From: Gautieria morchelliformis
Lineage: Eukaryota > Basidiomycota > Agaricomycetes > Gomphales > Gomphaceae
Assembly: GCA_015179125.1 (NCBI GenBank)
Contig: WHVA01000189.1
Coordinates: 62,001 to 126,000 of the forward strand
Direction of reading: 5' to 3'
DNA length: 64,000 nucleotides
Positions within the stretch are counted from its first letter, which is position 1. Each line of letters starts with the position of its first letter. The position numbers and the translations under genes are program-made. A model generated the notes under the pieces. It had not been told where the DNA came from and did no database searches. It saw only the letters and a list, made by a program, of their open reading frames with translations. This document shows, piece after piece, positions 34,311 to 44,635 of this stretch.

Positions 34311-34862
34311 GGTGCCTCTGCAGCTCTGCTGCTTTACTGATCGGTAGTTCTCCTTGGCATGATATTGGCGTGTCGTATTCATTTGAGGAGTACCCATTGG
34401 CTGCTTTTCTGGCTTCTTCATTCACCCACTCATTGCCTTTCACCCCTACATGGCCCGGCACCTATCTCATCATGATGCTGCTCCGCTCTGCTCTCCCTGT
34501 GTTGATTGCTCCCATCTGTTCATGCAGGGCATTAACTAGATATTGGCCTGAGATTGCATGCTGTTCTCTGGTTGCTTGAATGGCGGCCTGGTTTTCCACT
34601 CCCAGCATGTGCTTCCCCGCCTGTCCCACCGCAGTAACTTGGCTCCCATTGTGGGGCCCAGCAGTTTTGCCTCGTCTGTCGACCCCATGTATCTCTGCAC
34701 TACCCTCTCCTCAATTACTCCTTGGTAGAGTGGTACCTGCTGCCGCTCCGATGCCCCCATCTATGCCCCCATCTATGGCTGAGCCATCTGTGTACACCTT
34801 ACCCCCTCTTCCTCTTCCTCTACCACTTCCTTCTTATTCTTGGGGATCCATCTTGTAATTAT

Positions 34863-35334
34863 TGTTAGATTAATCAGAATAGGTTATATTCTGAATGCTC
34901 AGGGAGTGGGAATGCTTTGTGCACCCTGGCGCTCGGGCAATCCCCATGCTGACTAAGCTCAGTGGTGCATGTCCATTGCTGCCCACCATCGGTCATGTGA
35001 CTGAGTTGAAGAGAAAATGGGTGCAAACAGAGGAACGAGGGATCCAAAGTGTTCACTTTCAGAACAGTCTAGTGTAACCAGTAGGAGTAGACTCTTGACA
35101 AAGAATTAGAAACAATCATCAAGAAATAAGCTCTACAGCAATCAAACATGAATCATGAATATACTTCAAGGGTGAAACAGTTATTTTCTGGATGATTTGT
35201 GTACATTTCTTAGTAGATATTTATACTAGAATGTCCATAAATACTAGGATTTGAGATGTCAAGAAAATGGGTTGAAAAGATGCTTTGAGACAAGGGGGAG
35301 AGGGTGTATAGCCTTGGAGCAATGTCAGAGATGG
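34863..35334 (+). repeat. LTR-B partial copy B2
   Basis: Starts TGTTAGATTAATCAG and matches LTR-B4 (49399-50335) for about 430 bp (GTAGACTCTTGACAAAGAATTAG, AGAAATAAGCTCT in B4). It is cut by the Gypsy 3' LTR at 35335. Confidence 0.7.
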
Positions 35335-35763
35335 TGTTAAGACTGTGAGTCGTACTGTAGTTCAGCTTTACCAAGGCAGAACTTGGGTCTTGGGTCAGAG
35401 GGCTTAGCTTCAACCTCGTGGGTTGTGCCCACTCAGTGTTCCACCGTAATTTTGGCATCGGTCTCAGCTATAAGCTGAGAAGCGGGTTTTGATATCAAGC
35501 AGAGAGGTCTAAGTATGAGAAGCTAATTCGATATCTGAACTGGGGAACTACGATACATGGACTCTGCAGGGTCATGAGGGGTCAATGAGCAGATCAACAG
35601 ACAGGAACAAAGGGTCAGGTAAACGGGGAACTAACTAGAAAAGGAAGTCAGGGGTGATGGAAGGTGCAAAGAGAAACCCGAAGGAAGCTGAGTGAAACCT
35701 GAGGTTCCTGAATGAGAACCTAAGCCGAGGCTTCAGGACTGGATTCAGGAACAGATCGTAACA
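35335..35763 (-). repeat. LTR-C: 3' LTR of the Gypsy element
   Basis: Termini TGTTAAG...CGTAACA. Homologous to the solo LTR at 40998-41468. On the minus strand it is preceded by the purine tract TAAGGGGAGGTAC (35764-35776), so it is the 3' LTR of a minus-strand element whose body lies to the right. No 5' LTR is found. Confidence 0.75.
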
Positions 35764-35776
35764 GTACCTCCCCTTA
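35764..35776 (-). other. Gypsy polypurine tract
   Basis: Minus-strand TAAGGGGAGGTAC directly upstream of LTR-C. This orients the element. Confidence 0.65.
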
Positions 35777-35894
35777 TGGCCGAATCCATGAGACCAAAGT
35801 GAGATCCTGGAGATCACTGGGCCAGGAAGTTACATAAGCTTTGTTTCACGTTCTGCTTCTTGTCTTCTCCCATCATCATCAAACTACATGGATC

Positions 35895-37428
35895 ATGTCA
35901 GACACTCCTGAATTGAACATCGATGAGATTGAGGAGCTCAATGCTGAGCTCACGTGGGCAGAGCACGAAGCGGATGAGCAGTGGAAAGTGCTCCAGGAGA
36001 AGTGTTGACTTGTGCAGGAGCGCAAGGAGGCCTTGGAGAAGAAATGGTGGGAGGACAAGGAAAAAGCTGAGGCAGAGCAGCAGGAATGGGAAGCGCAGGC
36101 CAAAGCTGCAAGAAAAGCCAAGGAGGCTCAAAAGGCTGAGGAAGCCCAACAAGGCGAAGAGGCTAAAAAAGTCAAAGAAGCCTGACAAGCCAAAGAGGCA
36201 TGGAATGTGTGGGAGGCTTCAGAGGTGTGGGAGGCCCTAAGGGCAAAAGCCAAGGAGGCTCGGAAGGCTTGGGGGGAGACAGCTGAACGTGAGCGACTAC
36301 GGTTTATTGCTATGGTGCTGGCCAGTTCCCATGCATAAACTATACAGTGGGTCCCTAAGGGGCCCACTGGGATTATATAATAACTAGAGTACATGTATGG
36401 TATCTAGGTTATTTACACCGAGACCAAGCTTCAGCTCATATCCGACCTTGATCCCATGCCCAAACCCCCTAGTCACTGATCCCGTTCCATCATGCACAGC
36501 TGAAAAAATCCAACAAGCCGACGTGAATCAAGACATTCACATCCTGTCTCCCAAGCTGGTGGTCATGGATTCGGTCACTGCAAAAGCTTGGATTCTGGCG
36601 GTGAAGCACACGCTGGAAAGGAGGCAGCTAAAGCAAAGCCGAGGTCCTCAGGACTGAGTATGAGAAAAGTGACTGAGGAGTCGGATGAGGAGGAGTTGGG
36701 TGAAGAGGTAAGTCCTCCCATCAGTTCAGTTCAGCTTTGACTTATGCTTTTGTGCTTCAGTGTGAACCTTGCAATGCCATACTCGGTGCTTGCGCAGGAA
36801 GAAAACCGCATGCCAGCAATGTGTGGACCGAAAGGTCCAGTGCAGCTTCCTGGACGGGAAGCCGAAGCGAAAGGATGAGGAAGGAGCCAAGGGACCGGGG
36901 CCGAAGAAGGCCAAGGTTACATCCATCAGACCATCAGGAGCCATACCAATGGTCGACATCAGTGCTGGGCTGTCGTGGACGGGGATTAAGGGTTTGAAAC
37001 CCCACGGGTATTCCAGAGCCGAGGTGTCTGGAATGCTGAGGGACTTATTGTCCCAACAAAACCAGCAGCTGGAGCAAAGCAATCACCTGTTTAGGTGTGT
37101 CCTCAATTTTGTGCAGCGGATTGAGCAGCACAATTCGTGGATGAACAAGCACCTGTGCCTGTGGACCACAGCTGCAGAAAATGCTGCTTTGTGGTCGGGT
37201 TCAGATTTGGGTTGGGGTGGGTTCGATTTGGCTGGGGGTTCGGGTTCAGGTTCAGGCAGTGTGGAAAGGGAAAAGGAGTCAGGGGAAAAAGAGAAGGAGA
37301 CAGAGAAAGAGGAAGAGGAAAGAGTGGAAGTGGGACCGGGTTCAGAGAGTGGGAGCGAGGATGCGGATAAGATGAGGGATGGGGATTCGGGTGATGAGTG
37401 GGATGAGGGGGGGAACAGATGCAGATGA
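35895..37428 (+). pseudogene. Coiled-coil plus cysteine-cluster gene, antisense within the Gypsy element
   Basis: Exon 1 (35895-36339) begins MSDTPELNIDEIEELNAEL and encodes a long Glu/Lys/Ala coiled coil. It has TGA stops at 36006 and 36182 in positions where CGA would suit. A weaker coding stretch follows at 36480-36707. An intron with GTAAGT...TTCAG (36708-36760) leads to CEPC and, after a 1-nt shift, CLRRKKTACQQC then DRKVQCSF, a Cys-rich cluster reminiscent of a Zn-binding DNA-binding domain. After that come a basic stretch, a helical region, and a Gly/Ser and Glu-rich tail to 37428. This architecture is familiar from expanded Agaricomycete gene families; function is unknown. It lies between the Gypsy 3' LTR and pol, convergent with pol (3' ends ~270 bp apart). 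Confidence 0.6.
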
Positions 37429-37699
37429 GGATGCCACTATGGAAGATAACTAACTAATAATGTTTTTTTTTTTGGTTTTCTATCCTAACGTGAATCTTTT
37501 TTCTTGGTGTTTTTTTGTTTTTTCGGGATTGGGATTGGGAACCGGAGTGAAATGAACAGATAGAGGGAAAAGCCAAGAAATACAAGCGTAACTATTTGAC
37601 AGCACGGCGGAGATAAAACATAGCAAAAGAGTGTTTTTGTCTAACTAAGAAAGTGACCATGAAATGAGTGAAAGGAAATGGGGGACCTGAAGCTTGGGT
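37429..37699. other. Spacer between convergent gene ends
   Basis: T-rich tract at 37462-37520 (TTTTTTTTTTTGG and TTTTTTTGTTTTTTCGGG). No gene. It lies between the antisense gene's stop and the end of Gypsy pol. Confidence 0.5.
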
Positions 37700-39428
37700 T
37701 CAAGGAACCCATGGTCCAGGCTTGGCAGGGTAGGCCGAGTGAAAGTCGGTCATGATCTTGGCCGCATGGCCGAGCTCGGTCGCAAGGACCCATGACATCT
37801 CTTCATCGGTACCTTCATAACCAGCCCAACGGACAAGGTACAGGAGGTTACAGGGTCTACGTCATCCATTGATCTTGGAATCAAGAATCTCGGAAATCTT
37901 GTACTCTGTCTTGCCGTAAATTTTGACTGGAGGTGGTGGAGACTGAGCCTTATTTGGAATGGTGTTCGGGATTGTGGGTTCGAGCATGGAGATGTGGAAG
38001 ACCGGGTGGACTGCCTGAAGGCTATCTGGCAGCCATAGAATGTAAGCTTGGGATCGGGCCTGGCCAATAATCTCAAAGGGACCGAGGTACTTCTCAGCCA
38101 GCTTCTTCGTGGGCCAGGTTGTCTGGAAGAACTGTGTTTTTACAAATGGGGAGGATCCTATTGTGAACTTGGGAGTGGGAGCAGGACACGTATCGGCCAA
38201 GACCTGATACCAAGATTGAGCGAGTTTAATTGCTCCTTCAGGGTAGCATGTAACTGGTCAAGGTAAACTGCGAAGTCTCAGGCTCAGGAGGATGCAAGGT
38301 CCCATTTGGGGTGAACTGTGAGGTTTGGGTTGTATCCCTTGTTGGCAAAGAAGGGTGATATGCCGGTAGTTGCAATACACACGAAGATACTGTTCCAGAG
38401 TTTGGTTTATGCATTCGGTTTGACCATTGCCTTCGGAATGATTTCCTGAGGTGAAATGCAGTTTCATGTTGAGAGCCTTACCAAGGGAATGGAGACAAAT
38501 TCCAAACCTCTGTCGGATGTCACAAGACACGATGCTTCAAGAATACATACAAGACAAACAGGCAGGCGAGGTCTGCAGATGTGACTGTGTCGTAAGTCGG
38601 GATAAATATGCTCTGCTTGGTTAAGTGGTAAACTACTACAAGGATTGCAGTGAATCACAAAGACGCCTGCAACTGCTCAATGAAATCCATGGATATGGAA
38701 TTCCAAGGTTGCTCGGATAACGGAAGCTGCTGCAGGGAGCCATAAGGCCGATGACGCTGTGACTTTGAATGCAAGCAAGTGGTGCAGGACTTGCAAAATT
38801 CAATGATGATTGACTGAAGTGTGGGCCATGTATATTCCCATCTGATGAGTTCTAAGGTCTTGTTTTGACCAAAGTGTCCCAAGAGTACACCATCATGTTT
38901 GTACTGAAGTACTCGGAGCCGGAGGTTGTTGACATCGGGAACGTATATGCGGCCATCGAGGCGGAGGAAGCCATCCTCGGTTTGCATCCATCTCAGGTCA
39001 GAACTATCAAGATGCTGAGCGACTACAGGATCAGATGCCAGGTTAGCTAGAATGTCAGCATGAAGCTTCTCAGAGTCCATCACAGTGCTTGCCTGGAGAA
39101 TGGGTGCAAGCAAGCAAGTTGCCCGGAGGGATTCCGACAATTGTTGATTAGTGAAAATCGGTTGGAAGTTCTGCGGGTTGACTGAGCCATAGTCATTACC
39201 TCCCTCGTTAAGGTAGACGTCCCATCTTCTAGTTAGAGTGTCAGTTTTTGTACCGAGCTTTCCGGTATGGAACCGAATAATGAGTAAATTGTGAGAAGGA
39301 TTTGGACCAGCAGGCTTGTTGTTGGGTTAGCAACTTTGTGGTGGCAAAATAATCCAGGTTTTTATGATCAGTGACAATGTCGATAGGGGAGTTGGAGCCC
39401 TCCAGATAGTGTCTCCAATGTTGGAATG

Positions 39429-40783
39429 TGTCATGACGCGTTTATTCCTCATACTCAGGTGCTCTGTCCTGCCATTTCTCACCCCATTTCCGTGTTCGTT
39501 CCGATCGCCATTGTCATGTTTGGCAACCGATGTTCGCTGATTCGGGCCCATTACCATCGTCGCGCCGTTAAACACACGACCGACGGCTTTGGACTGACTT
39601 GACAAATCATCACTGGGTCTACCACCTCCTCTGCTCGACCCTCTCCCAATGGTGTTCTGATAGTTGGATTGTCATGACCTGTGTGTTTCCTGCACATTGG
39701 TATCCCCATTTTCCCTTTCGCTACTTCTCCTCAGTATTCACACGGCTTCGCCCTCCACCTCGACCTCTCCTCCCCTATGTCACCTCTGTTCTCCCTTCTT
39801 TGCATTTCAAGGTACAATGGACAGCTTCGTGCAACTGCTATAACGTTACGCACCTCTGCTGAAAACATCGCACCTGCTGAAACCATCGCACAACGATCAT
39901 TCGCTGCTCGCATCATTCGCCAGCAGGCACACCATCAAATACGATCGATACCATTCACCCGGCATGATGGTTCATCATTAACCCCATCATCTTCTTAATC
40001 CAACCCCATTGGGCGTTCATATGGTCAAAGTGTGTTCGCAGGGCATCTCTTCCATAGATCGTGCGGGATCAACCCAGTAGGTGAAGAACCCGTGCAGGGC
40101 AGTGTATATGCGGGCCCCAAGACATGATTTCATACACAGGTGCCTTCGCCACCTTCACTCTCCGTCGTTTCATGTTCTCCCTCTTCTCTCATTCTATTGT
40201 ATGTTTATTCCATCTATGTTGTATCATGACCGTGCACCCCTATCCAACCCTGACTCGTGACGGCCTCTTTCCTATTCGCTGATACCTTACGAGCATTCGA
40301 TATAAGTAGTTTACATTCGCATGTATATTCCCCAGTTCAATTATCATACGTCATTCATCTTGTGCAGCTTTGACCTCGTTGTGGTCATTGTCTTAAGCCC
40401 TCTCTTGGAGATTCCCATCTTCAACTAGCAAAGGACTTAGGCATCACTGGTGAGTTCTCATACTTCATCTTCATTACCTCAGCCTTCGAACCATTTTCTG
40501 GGCTGTTGGCGAAGGGCTCTGAAGGAGCACCTTCGCCAGCAAAGGGATTGTCGAGACTTAGACAGCCCTTCTGTGAGACCTTGCACGTTACATCATCAAG
40601 AGTCACGGGCTATTTCGCTACGACTGTAGATAGGGTGAGCCCCATTTAGGCAAACCCTCTTACCTTGTGAACATCCATTGGTTCACCTATTCGCCGAATG
40701 GCATACTTATTCGCACAAGTTATTCGGGCATCCGCTGTGTTCACTAATACATGATATTAACGCCTGAAAACCAATCTTGACAG
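39429..40783 (+). repeat. Solo LTR-D (D3) with TSD GAATG
   Basis: 1,355 bp, TGTCATGACG...TCTTGACA, flanked by perfect GAATG at 39424-39428 and 40784-40788. It interrupts Gypsy RNase H. A TGTCATGACC-starting internal segment (39670) repeats the LTR start, so ~240 bp is duplicated inside. Confidence 0.92.
40421..40606 (-). CDS. Conserved small ORF in LTR-D (copy 3)
   Basis: 61 codons matching the frames at 9382, 10648 and 53201 (LDDVTCKVSQKGCLS, PFAGEGAPSEPFA, KYENSPVMPKS). Same length and stop position. No known domain. Confidence 0.3.
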   Translation of the reverse strand: MTLDDVTCKVSQKGCLSLDNPFAGEGAPSEPFANSPENGSKAEVMKMKYENSPVMPKSFAS

Positions 40784-40997
40784 AATGCTTCGAAAATTGC
40801 CAGTAGCTCTTTATTGTGGACATTGTAATTTAATTTGGCACCGGAAAATGTTTGGGAGTGGAAAGCGACTGGGTGCAGGACGCCTTCATCATTGAACAAA
40901 GATAGGATTGTGCTGAGGGCATAATCTGAAGCGTCGGTTTCCAATGCGACAGAATTGGTGCTGAAGTGAAAACTTCCTTGAGGTAATTGAAAGACTT

Positions 40998-41468
40998 TGT
41001 TAAGAACGTGAGTCATACTTAAGACTCAACCGGAGGGTTGAGCCGAGGTTAGCTGAAGTTCGGGAACAGAGGGCTTGGCTTCAACTTAGTAGGTTGCCCC
41101 CACTACAGTGTTCCACCCTAATTTCGGGAAACAGATTCGGGAACGGGTCCGGCGGTAAGCCGAGGTTTGGAACGAGACCAGAAATGGAGTGGAAGATACA
41201 AGGAATCTAAGTCGATATCAGGACTGAGGAATTAGCGTACATGACGGGGGGTTTATATACTAATTGCAAGGAATGGAAAGAGGGCATCAGTGCCCGTGTT
41301 GAGCAGGAAGCAGGGTCGATGGACGATCATCAAAAATGGAACAGGACTATCTAGGAAAGGGGATCAGGGTGAATGATGAACCGGCAGGGAACCCGAGTTA
41401 AGCCGAAGGTTCCCGAGCGAGATCCGAGGCTGAGGCCTTGGGTTTGGACTCGGGAACGGGTCTTAACA
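40998..41468. repeat. Solo LTR-C with TSD GACTT
   Basis: 471 bp, TGTTAAGAAC...GTCTTAACA, flanked by perfect GACTT at 40993-40997 and 41469-41473. It is the same family as the Gypsy 3' LTR at 35335-35763, inserted into that element's RT/RNase H. Confidence 0.92.
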
Positions 41469-42003
41469 GACTTTCGGCATTCTTCAGTAAACGCCCATGG
41501 GGTGCCTTTACGAGTAAGCCGGGTAAGGGGAACCATGATGTTGGAATAGTTATAGATGAAGCGGCGGTAAAAATTGGTGAAGCTGAGGAAGGACTGTATG
41601 TCTTTTACCTTCCGAGGTTTGGGCCAATAGCGGATTGTCTGGACTTTGTCTTCGGACATGGTAAAGCCGTTTGTAGAGAGCATATACCCTAGGAATTCCA
41701 CAGAATCTCAGTGCCCTTCGCATTTATTGGGTTTGGCATAGAGACTGTGTTTCTGAAGAGGCCGCAATACTTCACGGATGTGTTCCCTATGTTTGACCGG
41801 GCCATTGGAGTAGATGAGTATGTCGTCAAGATACATGACAACACATACATCAAGCATATCTCCAAGGACGTCATTCATAAAATGTTGAAAAACCGCAGGA
41901 TCATTGGTTAGGCTGAATGGCATGACTAGTCACCAAAAGAACTGTACTGGGTCTGGAAAGCTGTTTTCCACTCGTCGCATTTGGCGACTCGAACAAGGTG
42001 CAA

Positions 42004-42581
42004 TGCATGCCATAGGGCGGATGCTCACAACTTTTTATTACCTGTAGCTTCACCCATTTTATTCTCAAATTATAGAAAAGAAGAGGACGAAAGTATATGC
42101 CAATCTTATTGTTGGGCTATAAATAATTTTTATTTTGTCCCTCCCCAAGCGGCCGCTCCGCCAACAAGAATGCCTCTGCCAATTTTTACGTCTCTTCTTA
42201 TTTTTTCTACCCACTTTTAATATACACTATATCATTATAACTATTCATATATATTACAAATATCTACACAACTACTATTACTCCATATGGTAGTCTAATA
42301 CTCTCTCATTATAACTAGTCATACTAATACTCCTACTCATATCTGTTACAAGTATCTCTCCAAGTATCTGTTACTCTATCTTGTAGTCTAATACTCTCTC
42401 ATATGTATATATATCTTCGAGATGTTTAAATATACAGAATCATCTAATAACATCTATTATTCTCCTTATAAATACTACTATATATTCCTATATGTTGTTA
42501 TTAATACTCTTATAGTATATATTATATACTCATATATGCTGTATTACATAACCATTATGAATATCCTCCTATATAAAAGCA
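42004..42581. other. AT-rich sequence, no gene seen
   Basis: Above 42200 it is very AT-rich with simple TATAT/ACTATT runs. No motif or frame stands out. The Gypsy homology stops at about 42003. Confidence 0.45.
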
Positions 42582-43137
42582 TTGTCAAAATTAAGGCTCC
42601 CCAAGATCACTATTGGATCTATTTCACAGTGCACAAGGGCAAGGAATTGCTACTGGAATGTAACATGTAAACTGTTCACTTTTGACATGTGTCTGGTGTG
42701 CATGGATTCCATTTTGATGAGTCCTTTCATGGTGGATTTCCTGATGGCATTCCTGCATGGTTCCAAGACAGTGCAGTGACTCCCAAAGTGGCACATCAAC
42801 CATGGAATGGAGCCACTTTTCTGTTCTTCGATATGAAAGCCTTCTCAAAGCTTTGAAACCTGTGGATTATGACAATAGGCACAATCTTATAATATCTGAT
42901 GATTCAGTCAAGACCATTACCACTTTCATGTCTAGAGTTGCTGCGAGGACCATCACAGATGTAGAGAGGGAGGTCTGCATGTTCGCATCTGTGTACGCAC
43001 ACTACACACCAGGGAACACCCTACGCATACTGGGTACACTGGGGGAACCGCAGTGCAGGTTGCAGCACAGAAACACTTTATCAAAGATCCTCAAGGCCCT
43101 TAAGTTGGTATCCCTGCACCTTGGGCAACCCAGCTGA
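42582..43137 (+). pseudogene. Captured gene fragment in Helitron H4
   Basis: Coding potential moves between frames: SKLRLPKITIGSI at 42582, then a plausible FDESFHGGFPDGIPAWFQD stretch near 42712-42770, and KPVDYDNRHNLIISDDSVKT at 42850-42910. The last also occurs in H1. Frame switches suggest unspliced exons or decay. The family is not recognised. Confidence 0.4.
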
Positions 43138-43397
43138 TAATGAGGTGTATGACCCAGACCTTTATTAAGTAGATGATAGGTATATATGAACATCCAATAT
43201 GGTGAAAATGCTTATAATCATCACACCTTTTGAGGATATACACACAGGGAGCACATGACATAAAGGGAAACATGAGAAGAGGATATATTGTACATGATGC
43301 ATTTTATTTACCCCAATGCATTTGACCATACCGATGCATTTGACCTTACTGATGCATTTGACCTAAACCCCCGCGCGAAGCGCGGGTACCCGTCTAG
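42582..43397 (+). mobile_element. Helitron H4, 3' portion
   Basis: Ends with subterminal GATGCATTTGACCTTACT repeats (43310-43362), hairpin CCCCCGCGCGAAGCGCGGG and CTAG (43394-43397). The interior aligns with H1 in reverse (42840-42980 with 1330-1470), so the two are copies of one non-autonomous lineage. The 5' end is not identified. The CTAG joins TC of a following Helitron 5' region directly. Confidence 0.7.
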
Positions 43398-43690
43398 TCC
43401 CTATAGTAGAAAGTAGCTCGTGTGGTGCTTGTGGGCGCCGCTGACAAATAATATTACATAAAAATTAGGTCAGCGGCGAGCGGCGCAGCCGCAAGCAATG
43501 AACGCTGCGCAGTGGTCACGCAGTATAAAGACTGGGCAACCGCTCAGTTCATCTCCCTTGCGTCTCTTGCTTTAGGCTTACCTTGCGCTACTGGGGCTGT
43601 CTGTGTCTGGCTGTGGGCTCCTGCAATGGCTCTTTTGCTTGCTCTGGCTCTGGTGCTGGCTTCCTTCTTTTGGTAGGTACAATGTATGTT
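43398..43690 (+). mobile_element. Helitron 5' end (TC) with stem-loop and TATA box
   Basis: Begins TCCCTATAGTAGAAAGT immediately after the CTAG of H4. Contains a 10-bp stem (43436-43445/43469-43478), TAATATTAC in its loop (43449-43457), GTATAAAG (43523-43530) and a CTCTGGCTCTGGTGCTGGC tract (43630-43660), the same order as H3 read from its 5' end. The rest of this element is displaced; I infer that it continues, inverted, from about 55000 leftwards. Confidence 0.6.
43436..43478 (+). other. Stem-loop displaying TAATATTAC
   Basis: Perfect 10-bp stem CGCCGCTGAC/GTCAGCGGCG with a 23-nt AT-rich loop holding TAATATTAC at 43449-43457. The same nonanucleotide sits in the shorter H3 stem (6453-6487); the H1 stem (2777-2808) keeps the arms but not the motif. 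Confidence 0.7.
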
Positions 43691-44125
43691 TTATCCTTTG
43701 CCCTTTTTTTTGTTTTATTGTTGATTCGTTTCTTATTTTCCATAGGAGCCACGCCGTTTCTAGGACTAGGTCCTTGTATTTTTGCAGCGTTCATGTTGAA
43801 GAGAAGCATTCTGCCTTCTTTACGGCTCCTAATCCTCTTATCAGGTGTTCGTTTGGGTGTATCCATTCGTTTACCCCTTCTTTTATCTCTGTTGTCTTTT
43901 TCCAGAGTGTTTCTGCCGCGTCCCAAACCTCTGATCAGCCCAGGGTCTGGCATTCGAACCAAATGTGGTCCATTGTTTCCAGGCCTCCGCATTTTTTACA
44001 GCTGGCCCTTTCCTCGTAGCCGGGTATGTTTTTCCAGTATACCCCGACTCTTACTCTTCCATGTAGCAGTTTCCACAGGAAGTCTGCGATGTTTCTCCTT
44101 ATGGTGGGCGAAAAAACCTTCACAA
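43691..44125 (-). pseudogene. LINE C-terminal fragment (zinc-binding tail)
   Basis: Minus-strand frame reading FSPTIRRNIADFLWKLLHGR, then CKKCGGLETMDHIWFEC near 43980-44020, the CCHC-like tail common in fungal LINE ORF2 proteins. Then a basic stretch to about 43690. RT and RNase H are absent. It abuts an oppositely oriented LINE fragment at about 44125. Confidence 0.65.
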
Positions 44126-44635
44126 GAAAGAAGTGAAGGCAAGATGGGTGGCAGAAATAAACCACCTAATACAAAGGGACCACTCAATGGCCCTGATACG
44201 AAAAGATAAACAAAAGAGAAGCCAGGACATAAAGCGCTTCAAGGAAAAATGGGCGTGCACGGACTACACAGTGACGCTACACAAAGGTAACCTGACCATC
44301 AAAAGGTGGGACCAGGGGCTCCCAGACAGAGAAACGGGAGAATGGTGAAAAACAGAAAATAAAAACATATATACTTTACAATCATCACGATTATTGATAC
44401 TAATAGCCAATAGCCGCGTGGGATCAGATCCACGTCAAACCTGACTGTATCCCCTATGGGCTGCAAGTGCGGGGCGGCGTATCTCGAAAGCCGGGCCAGC
44501 GACAAGAGAGCCCAGCCAATGAGGAGGGGGGGGTGTTTTAGTGGGTAAAATCCCCACACTGTCTCCCACTAGGGAGTTAGTCTGTTAGCAGATTTTCCCT
44601 CCCTGGCAAAAAAAAAAACAAAAAAAAAAAAAGAA
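44126..44635 (+). pseudogene. LINE ORF2 C-terminus, 3' UTR and poly(A), plus strand
   Basis: The frame 44133-44348 (start KARWVAEINHLIQRD) looks like the last ~70 residues of LINE ORF2. A GC-rich 3' UTR then ends in CCCTGGC and an A-rich tail (44609-44635). Immediately after, LTR-B resumes with TTACTCCTTGTAAC. I infer this is the missing 3' end of the LINE at 55.0-62.3 kb, separated by an inversion. Confidence 0.6.

Larger units (their letters stand above)
32600..34850 (-). pseudogene. Retroelement RNase H/C-terminal relic, split by a hAT element
   Basis: Minus-strand fragments of a non-LTR-type RNase H and tail. The RNase H start is heavily decayed at 34540-34800. A better piece at 34340-34461 reads PGHVGVKGNEWVNEEARKAA, the usual RNase H GH...NE...D-type motif 4. 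After the hAT insertion the tail resumes (32868-33131) with RMGHVPLHKHLF and VDSPSCKAC, typical of the C-terminal region in these fungal RT proteins. Several stops and shifts. The parent RT is not in the window. The interruption is exact: GGTGCCTC is duplicated on both sides of the hAT element. Confidence 0.65.
37700..42003 (-). pseudogene. Chromodomain Gypsy (Ty3) pol, 5' truncated, with two solo LTR insertions
   Basis: Reading minus from 42003. RT starts mid-domain (KCDEWKTAF), then VMPFSLTNDP and the active site YLDDILIY near 41830, then EFLGYMLS and YRRFIYNYS. After solo LTR-C (40998-41468) comes RNase [11 protein letters not shown], and [10 protein letters not shown] up to 40789. After solo LTR-D (39429-40783) it continues with [10 protein letters not shown], the integrase H2C2 finger (GHFGQNKTLELI...CKSCTTC near 38800), core residues TSDRGLEFVS and SEGNGQTECIN, and a C-terminal chromodomain LYLVRWAGYEGTDEE ending at 37700. 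Several stops, including TGA at about 37868 before the chromodomain. Gag, protease and the RT start are missing. Confidence 0.88.

Noticed and set aside
43583..44209. 208-codon plus-strand ORF with membrane-like segments
   Set aside because: It is the complement of the LINE C-terminal fragment and the low-complexity tract.
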